In this document: positions 15,583-24,574 of the stretch, piece after piece | Layout of the letters: each line of letters starts with the position of its first letter | How positions within the stretch are numbered: position 1 is the stretch's first letter | DNA from: Asanoa hainanensis | GTDB lineage: Bacteria > Actinomycetota > Actinomycetes > Mycobacteriales > Micromonosporaceae | Length of the DNA stretch: 64,000 bases | Direction of reading: 5' to 3' | NCBI RefSeq assembly: GCF_900188485.1 | Contig: NZ_FZPH01000011.1 | Coordinates: 239,154 to 303,153, forward strand | Position numbers and translations under genes: made by a program | Notes under the pieces: model-generated | What the model saw: the letters and a program-made list of their open reading frames with translations, nothing else | Databases searched by the model: none | What the model was told of the DNA's origin: nothing

Positions 15583-17643
15583 ATGTGGACCGAGCGGATC
15601 CTGCGGCACCGGCGCCTCGTCATGCTCGGCTGGCTGGTGCTCACGATCGTCGGTGGTGCGCTCGCGCCCAAGGCGATCGACCGGCTCAGCTACGAGTTCA
15701 GCTTCCCGGGCCAGCCCGCGTACGAGGCCAACGTCAAGATCCAGGACACCTTCGGCGGTGGCGGCGGCAACGTGGACCCGCTGGTCGTCACCGTCACCCT
15801 GCCCGAAGAAAAGAGCTTCAGCGATCCGGGAGTACGCGACGAGCTCGCCGCCGCGTTCGGTCGTCTGCAGCGACCCGGCTGGCGAGTCGCGTCGCCGCTC
15901 GACGTGGCCGACCCGGCACCGTTCATCCGCGACCGCACCGCGTTCGCCCTGGTCTACCCGCCGTTCACACCGGGACCCGGCCCGTACGCCGCCGCCCTCC
16001 CCCAACTGGAAGGCGCGCTGGCCGGCGTCACCGTCGCGGGAGCCCAGCCGCTGGTGACCGGCGTCGACCCGCTCAACGAGAGCGGCGGCGGCTCCGACCG
16101 CCCGATCATCGTCGAGATCGCGCTGGGCGCGGGCGGCGCCCTGGTCGTGCTGGCGCTGGCGTTCGGCTCGGTGCTGGCGCTCGTACCCCTGCTGATGGCC
16201 GCCGTCGCCATCACCACCACGTTCCTGCTGGTGCTGGCGCTGACCGCGGGCGTCGACGTGTCGTTCATCGTGCAGTACCTGGTCGGCCTGATCGGCCTCG
16301 GCGTCGCCATCGACTACGCGCTGCTGCTCATCATGCGCTGGCGCGAGGAGCGGGCGAGCGGTGCCGACAACGAGCAGGCAGTACGCACGGCGATGGCCAC
16401 CGCCGGCCGCGCCGTCGTCTTCAGCGGCGTCACGGTGGCGATCTCCCTGCTCGCGCTGGTCGTGCTCCCGCTGCCGTTCCTGCGCAGCGTGGGCCTCGGC
16501 GGCCTGCTGATCCCGCTGGTCAGCGTGCTGGTCGCGGTGACCCTGCTGCCCGCGCTGCTCGCCTCGGTCGGGCCCCGCCTGGAGTGGCCGCGCCGACGGC
16601 TGCCCAAGACGGAGAGCCCGGCCTGGCTGTCCGTCGGCCGGTTCGTCGTCCGGCACCGCTGGGTCTCGGCCGCGCTGGCCACCGCGGCGCTCGTCGTGCT
16701 CGCCCTGCCGGTCTTCGGCCTGCGGCTCGGCTCACCGGAGTTGGCGGCGATCGCCGGCGGCAACAGCCCGGCGGCGGTCGGCTACCGCAACCTGGTCGAC
16801 GCCGGTGCCGTGGGTGCGCTGCGTCCGGTCGAGCTCATCACCACGGACCCGTCGGCGGCCGACTCGCTGGACCAGGTCGAGGGCGTGTGGACGGTGGTCG
16901 AACCGACCGGCCCCGGCTGGACGGCCGGCGACGAGCGGCTGCTGCCTGTCCTGCTGACGGAGGACCCGGCGACGCCCGCGGGTGCCGAGACGGTGGAGCG
17001 GGTGCGCGCGGCCGCGCCGGGCGAGGTCGGTGGCACGGCGGCCCAGGACGCCGACGCGGTCCAGGCGATCTACGGCGACAGCTGGTGGGTACTCGCCCTG
17101 GTCGTGGTGATCACCTTCGCGCTGCTCGCCCGGGCACTGCGCTCGATCTGGCTGCCGATCAAGGCCCTGCTGCTCAACGTGGTCTCGATCGCCGCCGCGT
17201 ACGGGCTGACGGTCTGGATCTGGCAGGACGGCCACGGCAGCGAGGCCTTGTTCGGCACGGAGTCCAGCGGCTCGATCACGGTCTGGGTGCCGATCGCGGC
17301 ATTCTCGTTCCTGTTCGGACTGTCGATGGACTACGAGGTCTTCATCCTGTCCCGAATCCGCGAGGGCCACGACGCGGGCCTGCCGACAGACGAGGCAACG
17401 ATCCACGGCATCGGCTACACGGGCCGCCTGGTCACCTCGGCCGCCCTGATCCTGGTGCTGGCCTTCATCGCCCTGTCCACGGTCCCGGTGGTCGACGTGA
17501 AGATCTTCGCCACCACGCTGGCGCTGGGCATAGCCCTGGACGCCACCATCGTCCGCGGCGTCCTCACCCCAGCGTTGGTAGCCGCTTTCGGTCGCGTCAA
17601 CTGGTGGTGGCCGGGGAGACCAGCAAAAACCAAGAGCTCTTGA
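15583..17643 (+). CDS. MMPL-family (RND-type) transporter
   Basis: A 686-residue membrane protein with the two-repeat layout of MmpL/HpnN transporters: one N-terminal membrane segment, an extracytoplasmic domain (about residues 35-180), five membrane segments with GLGVAIDYALLLIMR, then a second half ending in GLSMDYEVFILSRIREGHD. The two Asp-Tyr motifs are the proton-relay positions of the family. Likely exports a drug or lipid using the proton gradient. ATG at 15583, 36 bases after the MarR palindrome. Its TGA is the first three bases of the palindromic element downstream. Confidence 0.93.
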   Translation: MWTERILRHRRLVMLGWLVLTIVGGALAPKAIDRLSYEFSFPGQPAYEANVKIQDTFGGGGGNVDPLVVTVTLPEEKSFSDPGVRDELAAAFGRLQRPGWRVASPLDVADPAPFIRDRTAFALVYPPFTPGPGPYAAALPQLEGALAGVTVAGAQPLVTGVDPLNESGGGSDRPIIVEIALGAGGALVVLALAFGSVLALVPLLMAAVAITTTFLLVLALTAGVDVSFIVQYLVGLIGLGVAIDYALLLIMRWREERASGADNEQAVRTAMATAGRAVVFSGVTVAISLLALVVLPLPFLRSVGLGGLLIPLVSVLVAVTLLPALLASVGPRLEWPRRRLPKTESPAWLSVGRFVVRHRWVSAALATAALVVLALPVFGLRLGSPELAAIAGGNSPAAVGYRNLVDAGAVGALRPVELITTDPSAADSLDQVEGVWTVVEPTGPGWTAGDERLLPVLLTEDPATPAGAETVERVRAAAPGEVGGTAAQDADAVQAIYGDSWWVLALVVVITFALLARALRSIWLPIKALLLNVVSIAAAYGLTVWIWQDGHGSEALFGTESSGSITVWVPIAAFSFLFGLSMDYEVFILSRIREGHDAGLPTDEATIHGIGYTGRLVTSAALILVLAFIALSTVPVVDVKIFATTLALGIALDATIVRGVLTPALVAAFGRVNWWWPGRPAKTKSS

Positions 17644-18066
17644 CTCGGGTTCGCGGTGGTCCGGACCGCTCCTCCCGCGAGGGACCGCTCCGCTTCGCTA
17701 CGCTGCCGGCTCCGCCGCGAGGCGCTCTCAGATCCAAACCCGACGCCCACGGCGGACCTGGCAGCGCAGCCAAGCGTTCTCTCGCGGGAGGAGCCGTCCG
17801 CCCACCGCGAACCCAAGTCATGCCCTTGATGATCTTCGGTTGATCTTGGGTACCGCCCACTAGCCCTCGCTCCCTCAACGCTTTCGGCGCGGGTTGGCGG
17901 CGATGCGGTGGAAAGCCGACAGGGACCACTCCGCTTCGCTGCGCCGCCGGCCCGCTGCAACGAGCCCTCAGATCGAAACCCGACGCCCACGGCGGACCTG
18001 GCAGCGGAGCGAAGCGGAGCGGTCTCTCGCGGGAGGAACGGTCCGGACCACCGCGGACCCGAGTCA
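17641..18066. repeat. palindromic REP/MITE-like element with tandem partial duplication
   Basis: The outer ends are a long inverted repeat: about 40 bases at 17642-17681 pair with 18026-18065 with about two mismatches, bounded by TGACTCGGG and CCCGAGTCA. A third, diverged arm at 17781-17819 closes a first unit of about 180 bases. The stretch 17681-17911 is repeated imperfectly at 17922-18160, including GATCTTCGGTTGATCTTGG and the 3' end of the HEAT-repeat gene. Inner CTCCGCTTCGCT / AGCGAAGCGGAG arms add further hairpins. It lies between convergent genes, supplies both stop codons, and would also work as a bidirectional terminator. Confidence 0.75.
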
Positions 18067-18549
18067 TGATTGTGGGGATCTTCGGTTGATCTTGGTTGTC
18101 GCGCCGCTGGCCTTCGCTCTTTCCCACGGTTTACCACGTGGGTTGGCGGCGATGCGGTGCAGGGCCACAAGGGACCGAGCGTCGCCGTATCGGTGTGCCG
18201 CGTCCAAGGCCGCCCGGCGGACCGCGTCGTGGCGGTCGCCCAGTAGCCGCGGGAGCAGGGCGGTCAACGCGCGGCTGTCTCGTGCGACCAGGCTCGCCAC
18301 CGCCGCTGCCCGCAGATAGCCGTTGCCCGCCTCCCGCACCTGCGCTGCCTCGACCAGGATCGTCTCGGACTCTGGCGTGTGCAGCGACGCCAGCGCCCGG
18401 ACCACGTTGCTGTCGCGGCGCAGCTTCGGGCTCGCGGAGACGATCGCCTCGAAGCGGTTCGGCCATTGGCGGGCGGCGGCCCGCACGCATTCCGACGCGT
18501 CCTCGACGACCTCGATCGGGTGGGCGCCCGGTGCGCCAGCCGGCGGCAT
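18064..18549 (-). CDS. HEAT-repeat protein, 5' end uncertain
   Basis: At least 161 residues of alpha-helical repeats (RRDSNVVRALASLHTPESETILVEAAQVREAGNGYLRAAAVASLVAR... and HDAVRRAALDAAHRYGDARSLVALHRIA), typical of HEAT/PBS lyase-like scaffolds. The first ATG is at 18549, but sensible protein sequence (LLATLGGRGF, DALTDFLLLDDEAC) continues upstream in frame to the TAG at 18688-18690 that also ends the XRE gene, with only CTG as possible starts. The gene may be 5'-truncated, start at CTG, or carry a frameshift. The last about 34 codons lie in the duplicated repeat unit. Binding partner unknown. Confidence 0.55.
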   Translation of the reverse strand: MPPAGAPGAHPIEVVEDASECVRAAARQWPNRFEAIVSASPKLRRDSNVVRALASLHTPESETILVEAAQVREAGNGYLRAAAVASLVARDSRALTALLPRLLGDRHDAVRRAALDAAHRYGDARSLVALHRIAANPRGKPWERAKASGATTKINRRSPQS

Positions 18550-18687
18550 CGGCGCCGTGCCCTCGACGACCGCCAGCAGGTCAGCGCATGCCTCGTCGTC
18601 GAGTAGCAGGAAGTCGGTCAGGGCGTCCGGAAAGCCCCGGCCACCCAGCGTGGCGAGCAGTGGGCGACACCGTCCACAACCGACAGA

Positions 18688-19518
18688 CTACGACTCCTCG
18701 GGCGCGCTCACCAGAGACGAGAGCAGCCGCAGGCGTTCGGCCGACGGCGAGCCCGGCGCCGCCCCGTTGAAGATGATGCGTTGGCCCGGGTCGTCCGGCA
18801 GGCGCAGGCTTTCCTCGTTGAGGGTGAGGCGGCCGACCAGCGGGTGGTCCCACTCGCGCACCGCGTGCAGGCACTCCGCCACCGGGTGGGTCGCCCAGAT
18901 CCGGGCGAACTCCGCGCTGCGGATGCTCAGGTCGCCGACGAGCTCCGCCAGCAGCGGGTCGTCGGCCGCGTCGCTGGAGGCGTTGCGCAGATAGGCCACC
19001 GTGTTGTGGGCCTCGCGCTCCCATTCCACGACCAGGTCGCGCATCGCCGGCTCGAGGAACATCTGGCGTGCCATGTTCGGACGCTGCGCGGGGTGCAGGC
19101 CGAGCAGCGCGAAGCCCAGCCGGTTGGCGCCGAGCAGGTCCGTGCGCCGGCCGACCACGATCACCGCCTGGTCGGTGCTGCTGTCCGCGAGCGCCAGGAC
19201 CGACGGCCGGACCGTCTCCGGGCCGGAAGGGCGGCGCGGCACGGCGGCCGGGCGGGCCAGGCGCACCAGGTGCAGCCGTTCCGCCTCGTCCAGGCGCAGC
19301 GCACCGGCCAGCGCGTCCAGCACCGAGTCGGACATCTGGTGGCTCTCGCCCTGCTCGATGCGCGTGTAGTAGTTCACACTCACGCCCGCGAGCTGGGCCA
19401 CCTCTTCCCGGCGCAGACCCGGCACCCGGCGCGCCGTCCCATATGTCCGAATGCCGGTCGAAGCCGGAGTCAACGCCGCCCGGCGTGAGCGCAGGAAGTC
19501 GCCGAGTTCGGTGCTCAT
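18688..19518 (-). CDS. XRE-family regulator with MmyB-like ligand domain
   Basis: A 276-residue regulator: a Cro/C1 helix-turn-helix (RREEVAQLAGVSVNYYTRIEQGES, about residues 35-60) followed by the PAS-like MmyB domain (RTDLLGANRLGFALLG... and HPLVGRLTLNEESLRLPDDPGQRII). This architecture is common in actinomycetes, usually divergent from the oxidoreductase it represses; here that is the LLM gene at 19621, with a 15-base palindrome between. ATG at 19518 is chosen; an in-frame ATG at 19530 has GGAGGG too close. Confidence 0.9.
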   Translation of the reverse strand: MSTELGDFLRSRRAALTPASTGIRTYGTARRVPGLRREEVAQLAGVSVNYYTRIEQGESHQMSDSVLDALAGALRLDEAERLHLVRLARPAAVPRRPSGPETVRPSVLALADSSTDQAVIVVGRRTDLLGANRLGFALLGLHPAQRPNMARQMFLEPAMRDLVVEWEREAHNTVAYLRNASSDAADDPLLAELVGDLSIRSAEFARIWATHPVAECLHAVREWDHPLVGRLTLNEESLRLPDDPGQRIIFNGAAPGSPSAERLRLLSSLVSAPEES

Positions 19519-19601
19519 GGTGCCGATCATTCCCTCCGCCATCAACGGGCTGCCGTCCCCTGTCGTGGGTACCCAGCGCAGGGCGTGGTCGCCACCGCTA
19601 C

Positions 19602-19616
19602 CGAGGTGCAACCTCG
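19602..19616. promoter_or_regulatory. palindromic operator between XRE and LLM genes
   Basis: CGAGGT-GCA-ACCTCG, a perfect palindrome with six-base arms, four bases upstream of the LLM GTG. Best candidate binding site for the divergent XRE/MmyB regulator. Confidence 0.6.
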
Positions 19617-19620
19617 TTGC

Positions 19621-20661
19621 GTGAGCAAATATTCATTGGGTCTCGACACGTTCGGCGACGTCCTCTCCGACAACGACGGCGAACCGGTCAGCCACGCCGA
19701 AACCATCCGTGGCCTGGTCGAGCACGCCGTGCTCGCCGACCGCGTCGGCCTCGACTTCTTCGGCATCGGCGAGCACCACACGTTCGACATGCCGCTCTCC
19801 GCGCCCGACCTGGTGATGGCCGCGATCGCCGCGCAGACCGAGCGGATCCGGGTGGGCTCCGCCGTCACGGTGCTGAGCTCCGACGACCCGGTGCGGGTCT
19901 ACCAGCGGTACGCGACCCTGCACGCGCTCTCCAACGGGCGGGCCGAGGTGATCCTCGGTCGCGGGTCGAGCATCGACTCGTTCCCGCTGTTCGGCTACGA
20001 CCTGGCCGACTACGAGGAGCTGTTCGAGGAGAAGGTCGACCTGTTCGCCCGCCTGCTCGAGGAGAAGCCGGTCACCTGGTCCGGCCGGCTGCGCGCGCCG
20101 CTGGTCGACGCCGACGTCGTGCCGCACACCGAGGGCGGACCGATCCGGACCTGGATCGGCGTCGGCGGCAGCCCCAAGTCGGTGATCAGGACGGCGACGT
20201 ACGGGATGTCGCTGATGCTGGCCATCATCGGCGGGCCGATCGAGCGCTTCAAGCCGTTCGCGGACCTGTTCCGGGAGGCGGAGCGCCGGCTGGAGAAGCC
20301 GGCCATGCCGATCGGCATCCACTCGCCGGGGCACATCGCGGACACCGACGAGGAGGCGTACGAGCAGCTCGTCCCGCACTACCTCGAGGTGCTGACCCGG
20401 GTCGGCAAGCAGCGCGGCTGGCGGGCGCCGACCGCCGACCAGCTCCGGCACGAGATCGAGAACGGCGCCTGGCACGTCGGGTCGCCGGAGACGGTGGCGC
20501 GCAAGATCGCCGAGTCCATCGAGACGCTGGGCGCGGTGCGCTTCGACCTCAAGTACGGCCTGGCCGGCGTGCCGCACGACGCGGTGCTGCGCAACATCGA
20601 GCTGTACGGCACGAAGGTCGCCCCGATGGTCCGCGAGCTGCTGGGCGAAACCGAGAATTAA
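19621..20661 (+). CDS. LLM-class flavin/F420-dependent oxidoreductase
   Basis: A 346-residue luciferase-like barrel: GLDTFGDVLSD, FFGIGEHHTFDMPLSAPDLVMAAIAAQTERIRVGSAVTVLSSDDPVRVYQRYATLHALSNGRAEVILGRGS, and WIGVGGSPKSV. In actinomycetes most such proteins use F420 or FMN; the substrate is not readable. The GTG at 19621 (VSKYSLGLD) follows a palindrome with no Shine-Dalgarno, pointing to a leaderless transcript; a GTG at 19585 would put the operator inside the gene. Likely repressed by the divergent XRE/MmyB protein. Confidence 0.88.
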   Translation: MSKYSLGLDTFGDVLSDNDGEPVSHAETIRGLVEHAVLADRVGLDFFGIGEHHTFDMPLSAPDLVMAAIAAQTERIRVGSAVTVLSSDDPVRVYQRYATLHALSNGRAEVILGRGSSIDSFPLFGYDLADYEELFEEKVDLFARLLEEKPVTWSGRLRAPLVDADVVPHTEGGPIRTWIGVGGSPKSVIRTATYGMSLMLAIIGGPIERFKPFADLFREAERRLEKPAMPIGIHSPGHIADTDEEAYEQLVPHYLEVLTRVGKQRGWRAPTADQLRHEIENGAWHVGSPETVARKIAESIETLGAVRFDLKYGLAGVPHDAVLRNIELYGTKVAPMVRELLGETEN

Positions 20662-20708
20662 TCTGGTCCGGGACAACCAGGGATCGTGTACGCCGCGTTT
20701 GAAGGCGC

Positions 20709-22175
20709 GTGAATCCCTCGATCCCGCGGGCCGGCGTGGCGCTCGCCACCGCGGCCGCGTTGCTAGCCGGCTGCACCTCCGAGCCGGCCCCGGCCGAGCC
20801 AGGCAGACCGACCGCCCCGACCCCCGCCCAGACCGCCGACGACGCGTACGCGGCCTGGGCGGCGGGGCGGTCGACCCCGGTGCTGGACCCGATCTACCCC
20901 GAGCGCGGCACCGACGCCCTCGACGTGCTGCACTACGGCCTCGACCTGGACTGGTCGCCGGCCAAGCGGGTGCTGACCGGCACCGCGACACTGCGGATCC
21001 GGCCGACCCGGGACGCGCCGTCGCTCGCGCTGGACTTCAAGCCGTACACCCTGGACTCGGTGACCCTCGACGGCAAGGCCGTCAGCGCGGCGGTGACCAA
21101 GGCGGAGAAGCTGGTCGTCGAGAGCCCGGTGCGGGCCGACGTGCCGCTCACGCTGGTGGTCGGCTACCACGGCAAGCCGTCGCAGACCCCGATGCCGTCG
21201 AAGCGCGGCGACACCCACCCGCTCGGGCTGACCGTCGACCGCGAAGGCGGCGTCTGGACGATGCAGGAGCCGTTCGGCGCGTTCACCTGGTACCCGGTCA
21301 ACGACCACCCGTCCGACGAAGCGCTCTACGACATCGCGGTGACCGCTCCGAAAGGCTGGTCGGGGGTCGCCAGCGGCACGCCCGTCGGTCAGGACGGCAA
21401 CACGTTCCGGTACCGCAGCAGTGTGCCCGTCGCGTCGTACGCCACGACGCTCGCGGTCGGGAGGTTCAAGAAGGCCACCGACCAGGGGCCGCGGGGCATC
21501 CCGGTCACCTACTGGTACCACGACGCCGCGGCGCTGCCCCGGCTGAAGCGCTCCGTCGGCTTCCTCACCTGGCTGGAGAAGAAGTTCGGCCCGTACCCGT
21601 TCGAGTCGGCCGGCGTGGTCGTGGTCGAGTCCGGCTCGGCGATGGAGACCCAGCAGATGGTCACGCTCGGCGACCTGTTCACCGACGTCGACGACAGGTT
21701 CTACGACCTGACCACGCTGCACGAGTACGCGCACCAGTGGTTCGGCGACGCGGTCACGCTCACCGACTGGCGGGACATGTGGCTCAACGAGGGCTGGGCG
21801 CTCTACGTCCAGAAGCTCTACGAGGTGGAGCACTACGGGCTGAGCCGCGCGGAGCTGGTCGCGCAGAGCCGCAAGAGGGACGGCGAGCTGCGCAAGGAGT
21901 ACGGGCCGCCCAGCGCGCCGAAGCGCGACGAGTTCGGTGCGACCAACGTCTACACCTGCGGCGCGGCCATGCTCCGCCAGCTCCACCAGGCGCTCGGTGA
22001 CGACCGGTTCTTCGCGCTCGCGCAGGGCTGGGTGCGGGACAACCTGAACACCCAGCAGACCAGGGGGTCGTTCACGGCGTACGTCAACAAGACGACCGGC
22101 CACGACTTCACCGCGTTGATCGACGCGTGGCTGGACTCGCCGACCACGCCGCCGGAGACGGGGCCGCTGGCCTGA
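20709..22175 (+). CDS. M1-family zinc metallopeptidase lipoprotein
   Basis: A 488-residue exported aminopeptidase-like protein. The N-terminus ends in the lipobox LLAGC, followed by a Pro/Ala linker. The M1 N-terminal beta domain and catalytic domain follow, with HEYAH at residues 338-342 and the third zinc ligand E361 in NEGWA, 18 residues after HExxH. The usual GAMEN exopeptidase motif reads GSAMET, so N-terminal specificity may differ. It is shorter than full aminopeptidase N because the C-terminal helical domain is reduced. GTG at 20709 with GAAGG upstream. Probably acts on peptides at the outer face of the membrane. Confidence 0.9.
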   Translation: MNPSIPRAGVALATAAALLAGCTSEPAPAEPGRPTAPTPAQTADDAYAAWAAGRSTPVLDPIYPERGTDALDVLHYGLDLDWSPAKRVLTGTATLRIRPTRDAPSLALDFKPYTLDSVTLDGKAVSAAVTKAEKLVVESPVRADVPLTLVVGYHGKPSQTPMPSKRGDTHPLGLTVDREGGVWTMQEPFGAFTWYPVNDHPSDEALYDIAVTAPKGWSGVASGTPVGQDGNTFRYRSSVPVASYATTLAVGRFKKATDQGPRGIPVTYWYHDAAALPRLKRSVGFLTWLEKKFGPYPFESAGVVVVESGSAMETQQMVTLGDLFTDVDDRFYDLTTLHEYAHQWFGDAVTLTDWRDMWLNEGWALYVQKLYEVEHYGLSRAELVAQSRKRDGELRKEYGPPSAPKRDEFGATNVYTCGAAMLRQLHQALGDDRFFALAQGWVRDNLNTQQTRGSFTAYVNKTTGHDFTALIDAWLDSPTTPPETGPLA

Positions 22176-22222
22176 CCGAGCGGGGCGGCGCGGGTCCCGG
22201 GCCGTCGGGCACAATCGGCGGC

Positions 22223-22921
22223 GTGACCGCCGACGAGACCGTTGTCGACGACCCCGGGGCCCGGGTCCTCTACTGGGTGCTGTTCCCGCTGCTCGGCGCC
22301 GGGCTCGGCTGGGTGCTCCAGTGGGCCGCCGGCCGGATCGCCGGGCTGCCGTTCGCCCCGTTCCGCGGCGTCTTCAGGTGGATCGACGAGGCGCCCGACC
22401 CGCAGGCGACGCTGGCGGCCGTCGGCGTCGGTGCGGCGGTCGGCCTGGTCGTCACGTTTCTCGCGATCGCCGACATGCTGGTCGTGCGGGTCGGCCTCGG
22501 CGAGGTCACGTTGACCCGCGGCGGCAACCAGGCCAAGGCGCGCCGGGCCGCCCGGAGCGAGGTCACCGCGGCGTTCTTCGACCGCGACGAGCTCGTGCTG
22601 CTCGGCCGGGACGCCCGCGAGCTGGCCCGGGAGAAGACCGACCTGTCGAAGAAGGACGTGGCGGCGGCGTTCACCGGCCAGGGCTATCCGTGGCTCGCCG
22701 CCGGCGACCCGCACCGGGCCGAGTTCCGGATCTACACCCGGCTCGACGACGACCTGCCGGGCGTCGCGCACGGCCTGCTGATGGACCGGGCCACCGCGTT
22801 GGAGAAGGGCAAGACCGAGGAGGCGGCGATGCTCCGCGAGCAGTTGCTGGCGTTGGGCATCGTCGTACGCGACGAGAAGAAGAAACAGCACTGGCGACGG
22901 GACCGGCGGGAGCTGGCGTAA
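22223..22921 (+). CDS. YqeB-like two-span membrane protein
   Basis: A 232-residue protein with two membrane segments (YWVLFPLLGAGLGWVLQWAAG and TLAAVGVGAAVGLVVTFLAIA), then a soluble half with a PH-like core (EVTAAFFDRDELVLLGRDARELAREKTDLSKKDVAAAF, GYPW) and a charged tail. It resembles the actinobacterial YqeB family; role unknown. GTG at 22223. Its TAA overlaps the ATG of the next gene (TAATG), so the two are translationally coupled. Confidence 0.75.
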   Translation: MTADETVVDDPGARVLYWVLFPLLGAGLGWVLQWAAGRIAGLPFAPFRGVFRWIDEAPDPQATLAAVGVGAAVGLVVTFLAIADMLVVRVGLGEVTLTRGGNQAKARRAARSEVTAAFFDRDELVLLGRDARELAREKTDLSKKDVAAAFTGQGYPWLAAGDPHRAEFRIYTRLDDDLPGVAHGLLMDRATALEKGKTEEAAMLREQLLALGIVVRDEKKKQHWRRDRRELA

Positions 22922-23619
22922 TGCGGATAGCGATGTGGTCGGGGCCCCGCAACGTCTCGACGGCCCTGATGCGCAGCTTCGGCGCGCGCCCCGACTGCGT
23001 CGTCGTTGACGAGCCGCTCTACGCGTTCTACCTGGCGGCGACCGGCCTCGACCACCCGGGCCGGGCCGAGATCCTGGCCAGCCAGCCGACCCACTGGTCC
23101 GAGGCGGTCGACCAACTGCGCCGGCCGTTGCCGGCCGGTCGCTCGGTGCAGTTCGAGAAGCACATGGCGCACCACCTGCTGCGCGAGGTCGGCCGGCGGT
23201 GGCTGGGCGAGGTGACCAACGCCTTCCTGATCCGCGACCCGGCGCACGTCGTCGCCTCGTACGCGAAGGTGCGCGGCACGCCGACCCTCGACGACCTGGG
23301 CTACCCGCAGCAGGTGGAGATCTTCCGTGCCCAGGGCGGCCCGGTGCTCGACTCCGCGTCGCTGCTCCGCGATCCGGCCGGTCAGCTGCGCAAGCTCTGC
23401 GCGGAGCTGGGCATCGCGTTCGACGAGGCGATGTTGAGCTGGCCCGCCGGCCGGCGCGACGACGACGGCGTGTGGGCGCCGCACTGGTACGCGGCCGTCG
23501 AGCGGTCGACCGGCTTCGCGCCCTACCGCGACGAACCGGCCGACGTGCCGGCGCACCTCGTGCATCTGGTGGAGGCGGCGCAGCCGTTCTATTCAGAGCT
23601 GGCCGCCCATCGGCTCTAG
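22921..23619 (+). CDS. sulfotransferase-like P-loop protein
   Basis: A 232-residue protein starting MRIAMWSGPRNVSTALMRSF, a PAPS-type P-loop start, with VTNAFLIRDPAHVVASYAKV corresponding to the second PAPS-binding motif. Relatives are annotated as sulfotransferase-like; no activity has been assigned that I know of. It overlaps the preceding gene by one base and is convergent with a class IV aminotransferase, sharing the four bases CTAG. Plants have proteins in which this domain is fused to a BCAT-like domain, which supports a shared pathway. Confidence 0.8.
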   Translation: MRIAMWSGPRNVSTALMRSFGARPDCVVVDEPLYAFYLAATGLDHPGRAEILASQPTHWSEAVDQLRRPLPAGRSVQFEKHMAHHLLREVGRRWLGEVTNAFLIRDPAHVVASYAKVRGTPTLDDLGYPQQVEIFRAQGGPVLDSASLLRDPAGQLRKLCAELGIAFDEAMLSWPAGRRDDDGVWAPHWYAAVERSTGFAPYRDEPADVPAHLVHLVEAAQPFYSELAAHRL

Positions 23620-24515
23620 CCGATCGGGGTGCCGTGCTCGCGGGCGTGGGCCTGGTAGATCGCGGACAGCTTCGCGGTCACCGGGCCGACCTCGCCGGCG
23701 CCGATCGTCCGGCCGTCGATCGTGGTGACCGCGGCGAGCTCGCCCATCGTGCCGGTGCAGAACACCTCGTCCGCGGTGTACATCTCGACCAGTGAGATGT
23801 CGCGGACGGTGACTTCGTAGCCGGCTTGGGGGGCGAGCTCGAGCACCGTGTCGCGGGTGATGCCCTCCGGGCACGCGACTGTACGCGGCGTGACCAGCGC
23901 GCCGTCGACCACGGCGAACAGGTGGGTGGCGTTGGTCTCCGCCACGAAACCGCGCGAGTCGAGCATCAGCGCGTCGTCGGCGCCGGCCACGTTGGCCTCG
24001 ACCTTGGCCAGGATCGAGTTGAGCAGGTTCGCATGGTGGATCTTCGGGTCCAGCACGTCCGCGCCGGGCCTTCGGACACTGGCGGTGGCCAGGGTGAGGC
24101 CGGCCGTGTCGTACACCGGCGGCTTGTGCTCGGCCAGCACGATGAGGGTGCTACCGGCCGTGTTCAGCCGGGGGTCCATGCCGCTGGTCAGCTTGACGCC
24201 GCGGGTCAGGGTCAGCCGCACGTGTACGCCGTCGCGCATGTCGTTGGCCTTGAGCGTCTCTTTGACGGCGCTTGTTATGTCCGAATCGGACGGAATGTCG
24301 GTGAAGTTCAGTGCCTTGGCCGACCTTCTGAGGCGGGCCAGGTGCGCGTCTAGGGCGAAGATCTTGCCGTCGTAGAGCCGGAGCCCTTCCCAGACCGCGT
24401 CGCCACCCTGGACAACCGAGTCGAACGGCGACAATCCGGGCTCGTCCCGGTGGCGAAGCACACCATTGACCCAATAGCGGATGTCGGCGTTCCTCGGGTC
24501 GTACCGCTGCAGCAT
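23616..24515 (-). CDS. class IV aminotransferase (BCAT/DAAT-like)
   Basis: A 299-residue fold-type IV PLP enzyme: YWVNGVLRHRDEPGLSPFDSVVQGGDAVWEGLRLYDG, PLP lysine in LDPKIHHANLLN, the conserved Glu in EGITRDTVLEL, and the phosphate-loop GTMGELAAV. Branched-chain amino acid aminotransferase, D-amino acid transaminase or 4-amino-4-deoxychorismate lyase are the alternatives; the GLRLYDG and FCTGTMGE forms favour a BCAT-like role. ATG at 24515. Convergent with the sulfotransferase-like gene with a four-base overlap. Confidence 0.88.
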   Translation of the reverse strand: MLQRYDPRNADIRYWVNGVLRHRDEPGLSPFDSVVQGGDAVWEGLRLYDGKIFALDAHLARLRRSAKALNFTDIPSDSDITSAVKETLKANDMRDGVHVRLTLTRGVKLTSGMDPRLNTAGSTLIVLAEHKPPVYDTAGLTLATASVRRPGADVLDPKIHHANLLNSILAKVEANVAGADDALMLDSRGFVAETNATHLFAVVDGALVTPRTVACPEGITRDTVLELAPQAGYEVTVRDISLVEMYTADEVFCTGTMGELAAVTTIDGRTIGAGEVGPVTAKLSAIYQAHAREHGTPIG

Positions 24516-24574
24516 TCACCCAGCAGATCACGCCCATCCACCCGACTAGCGCGCAGGGCCGTCACGAGGGCAGA

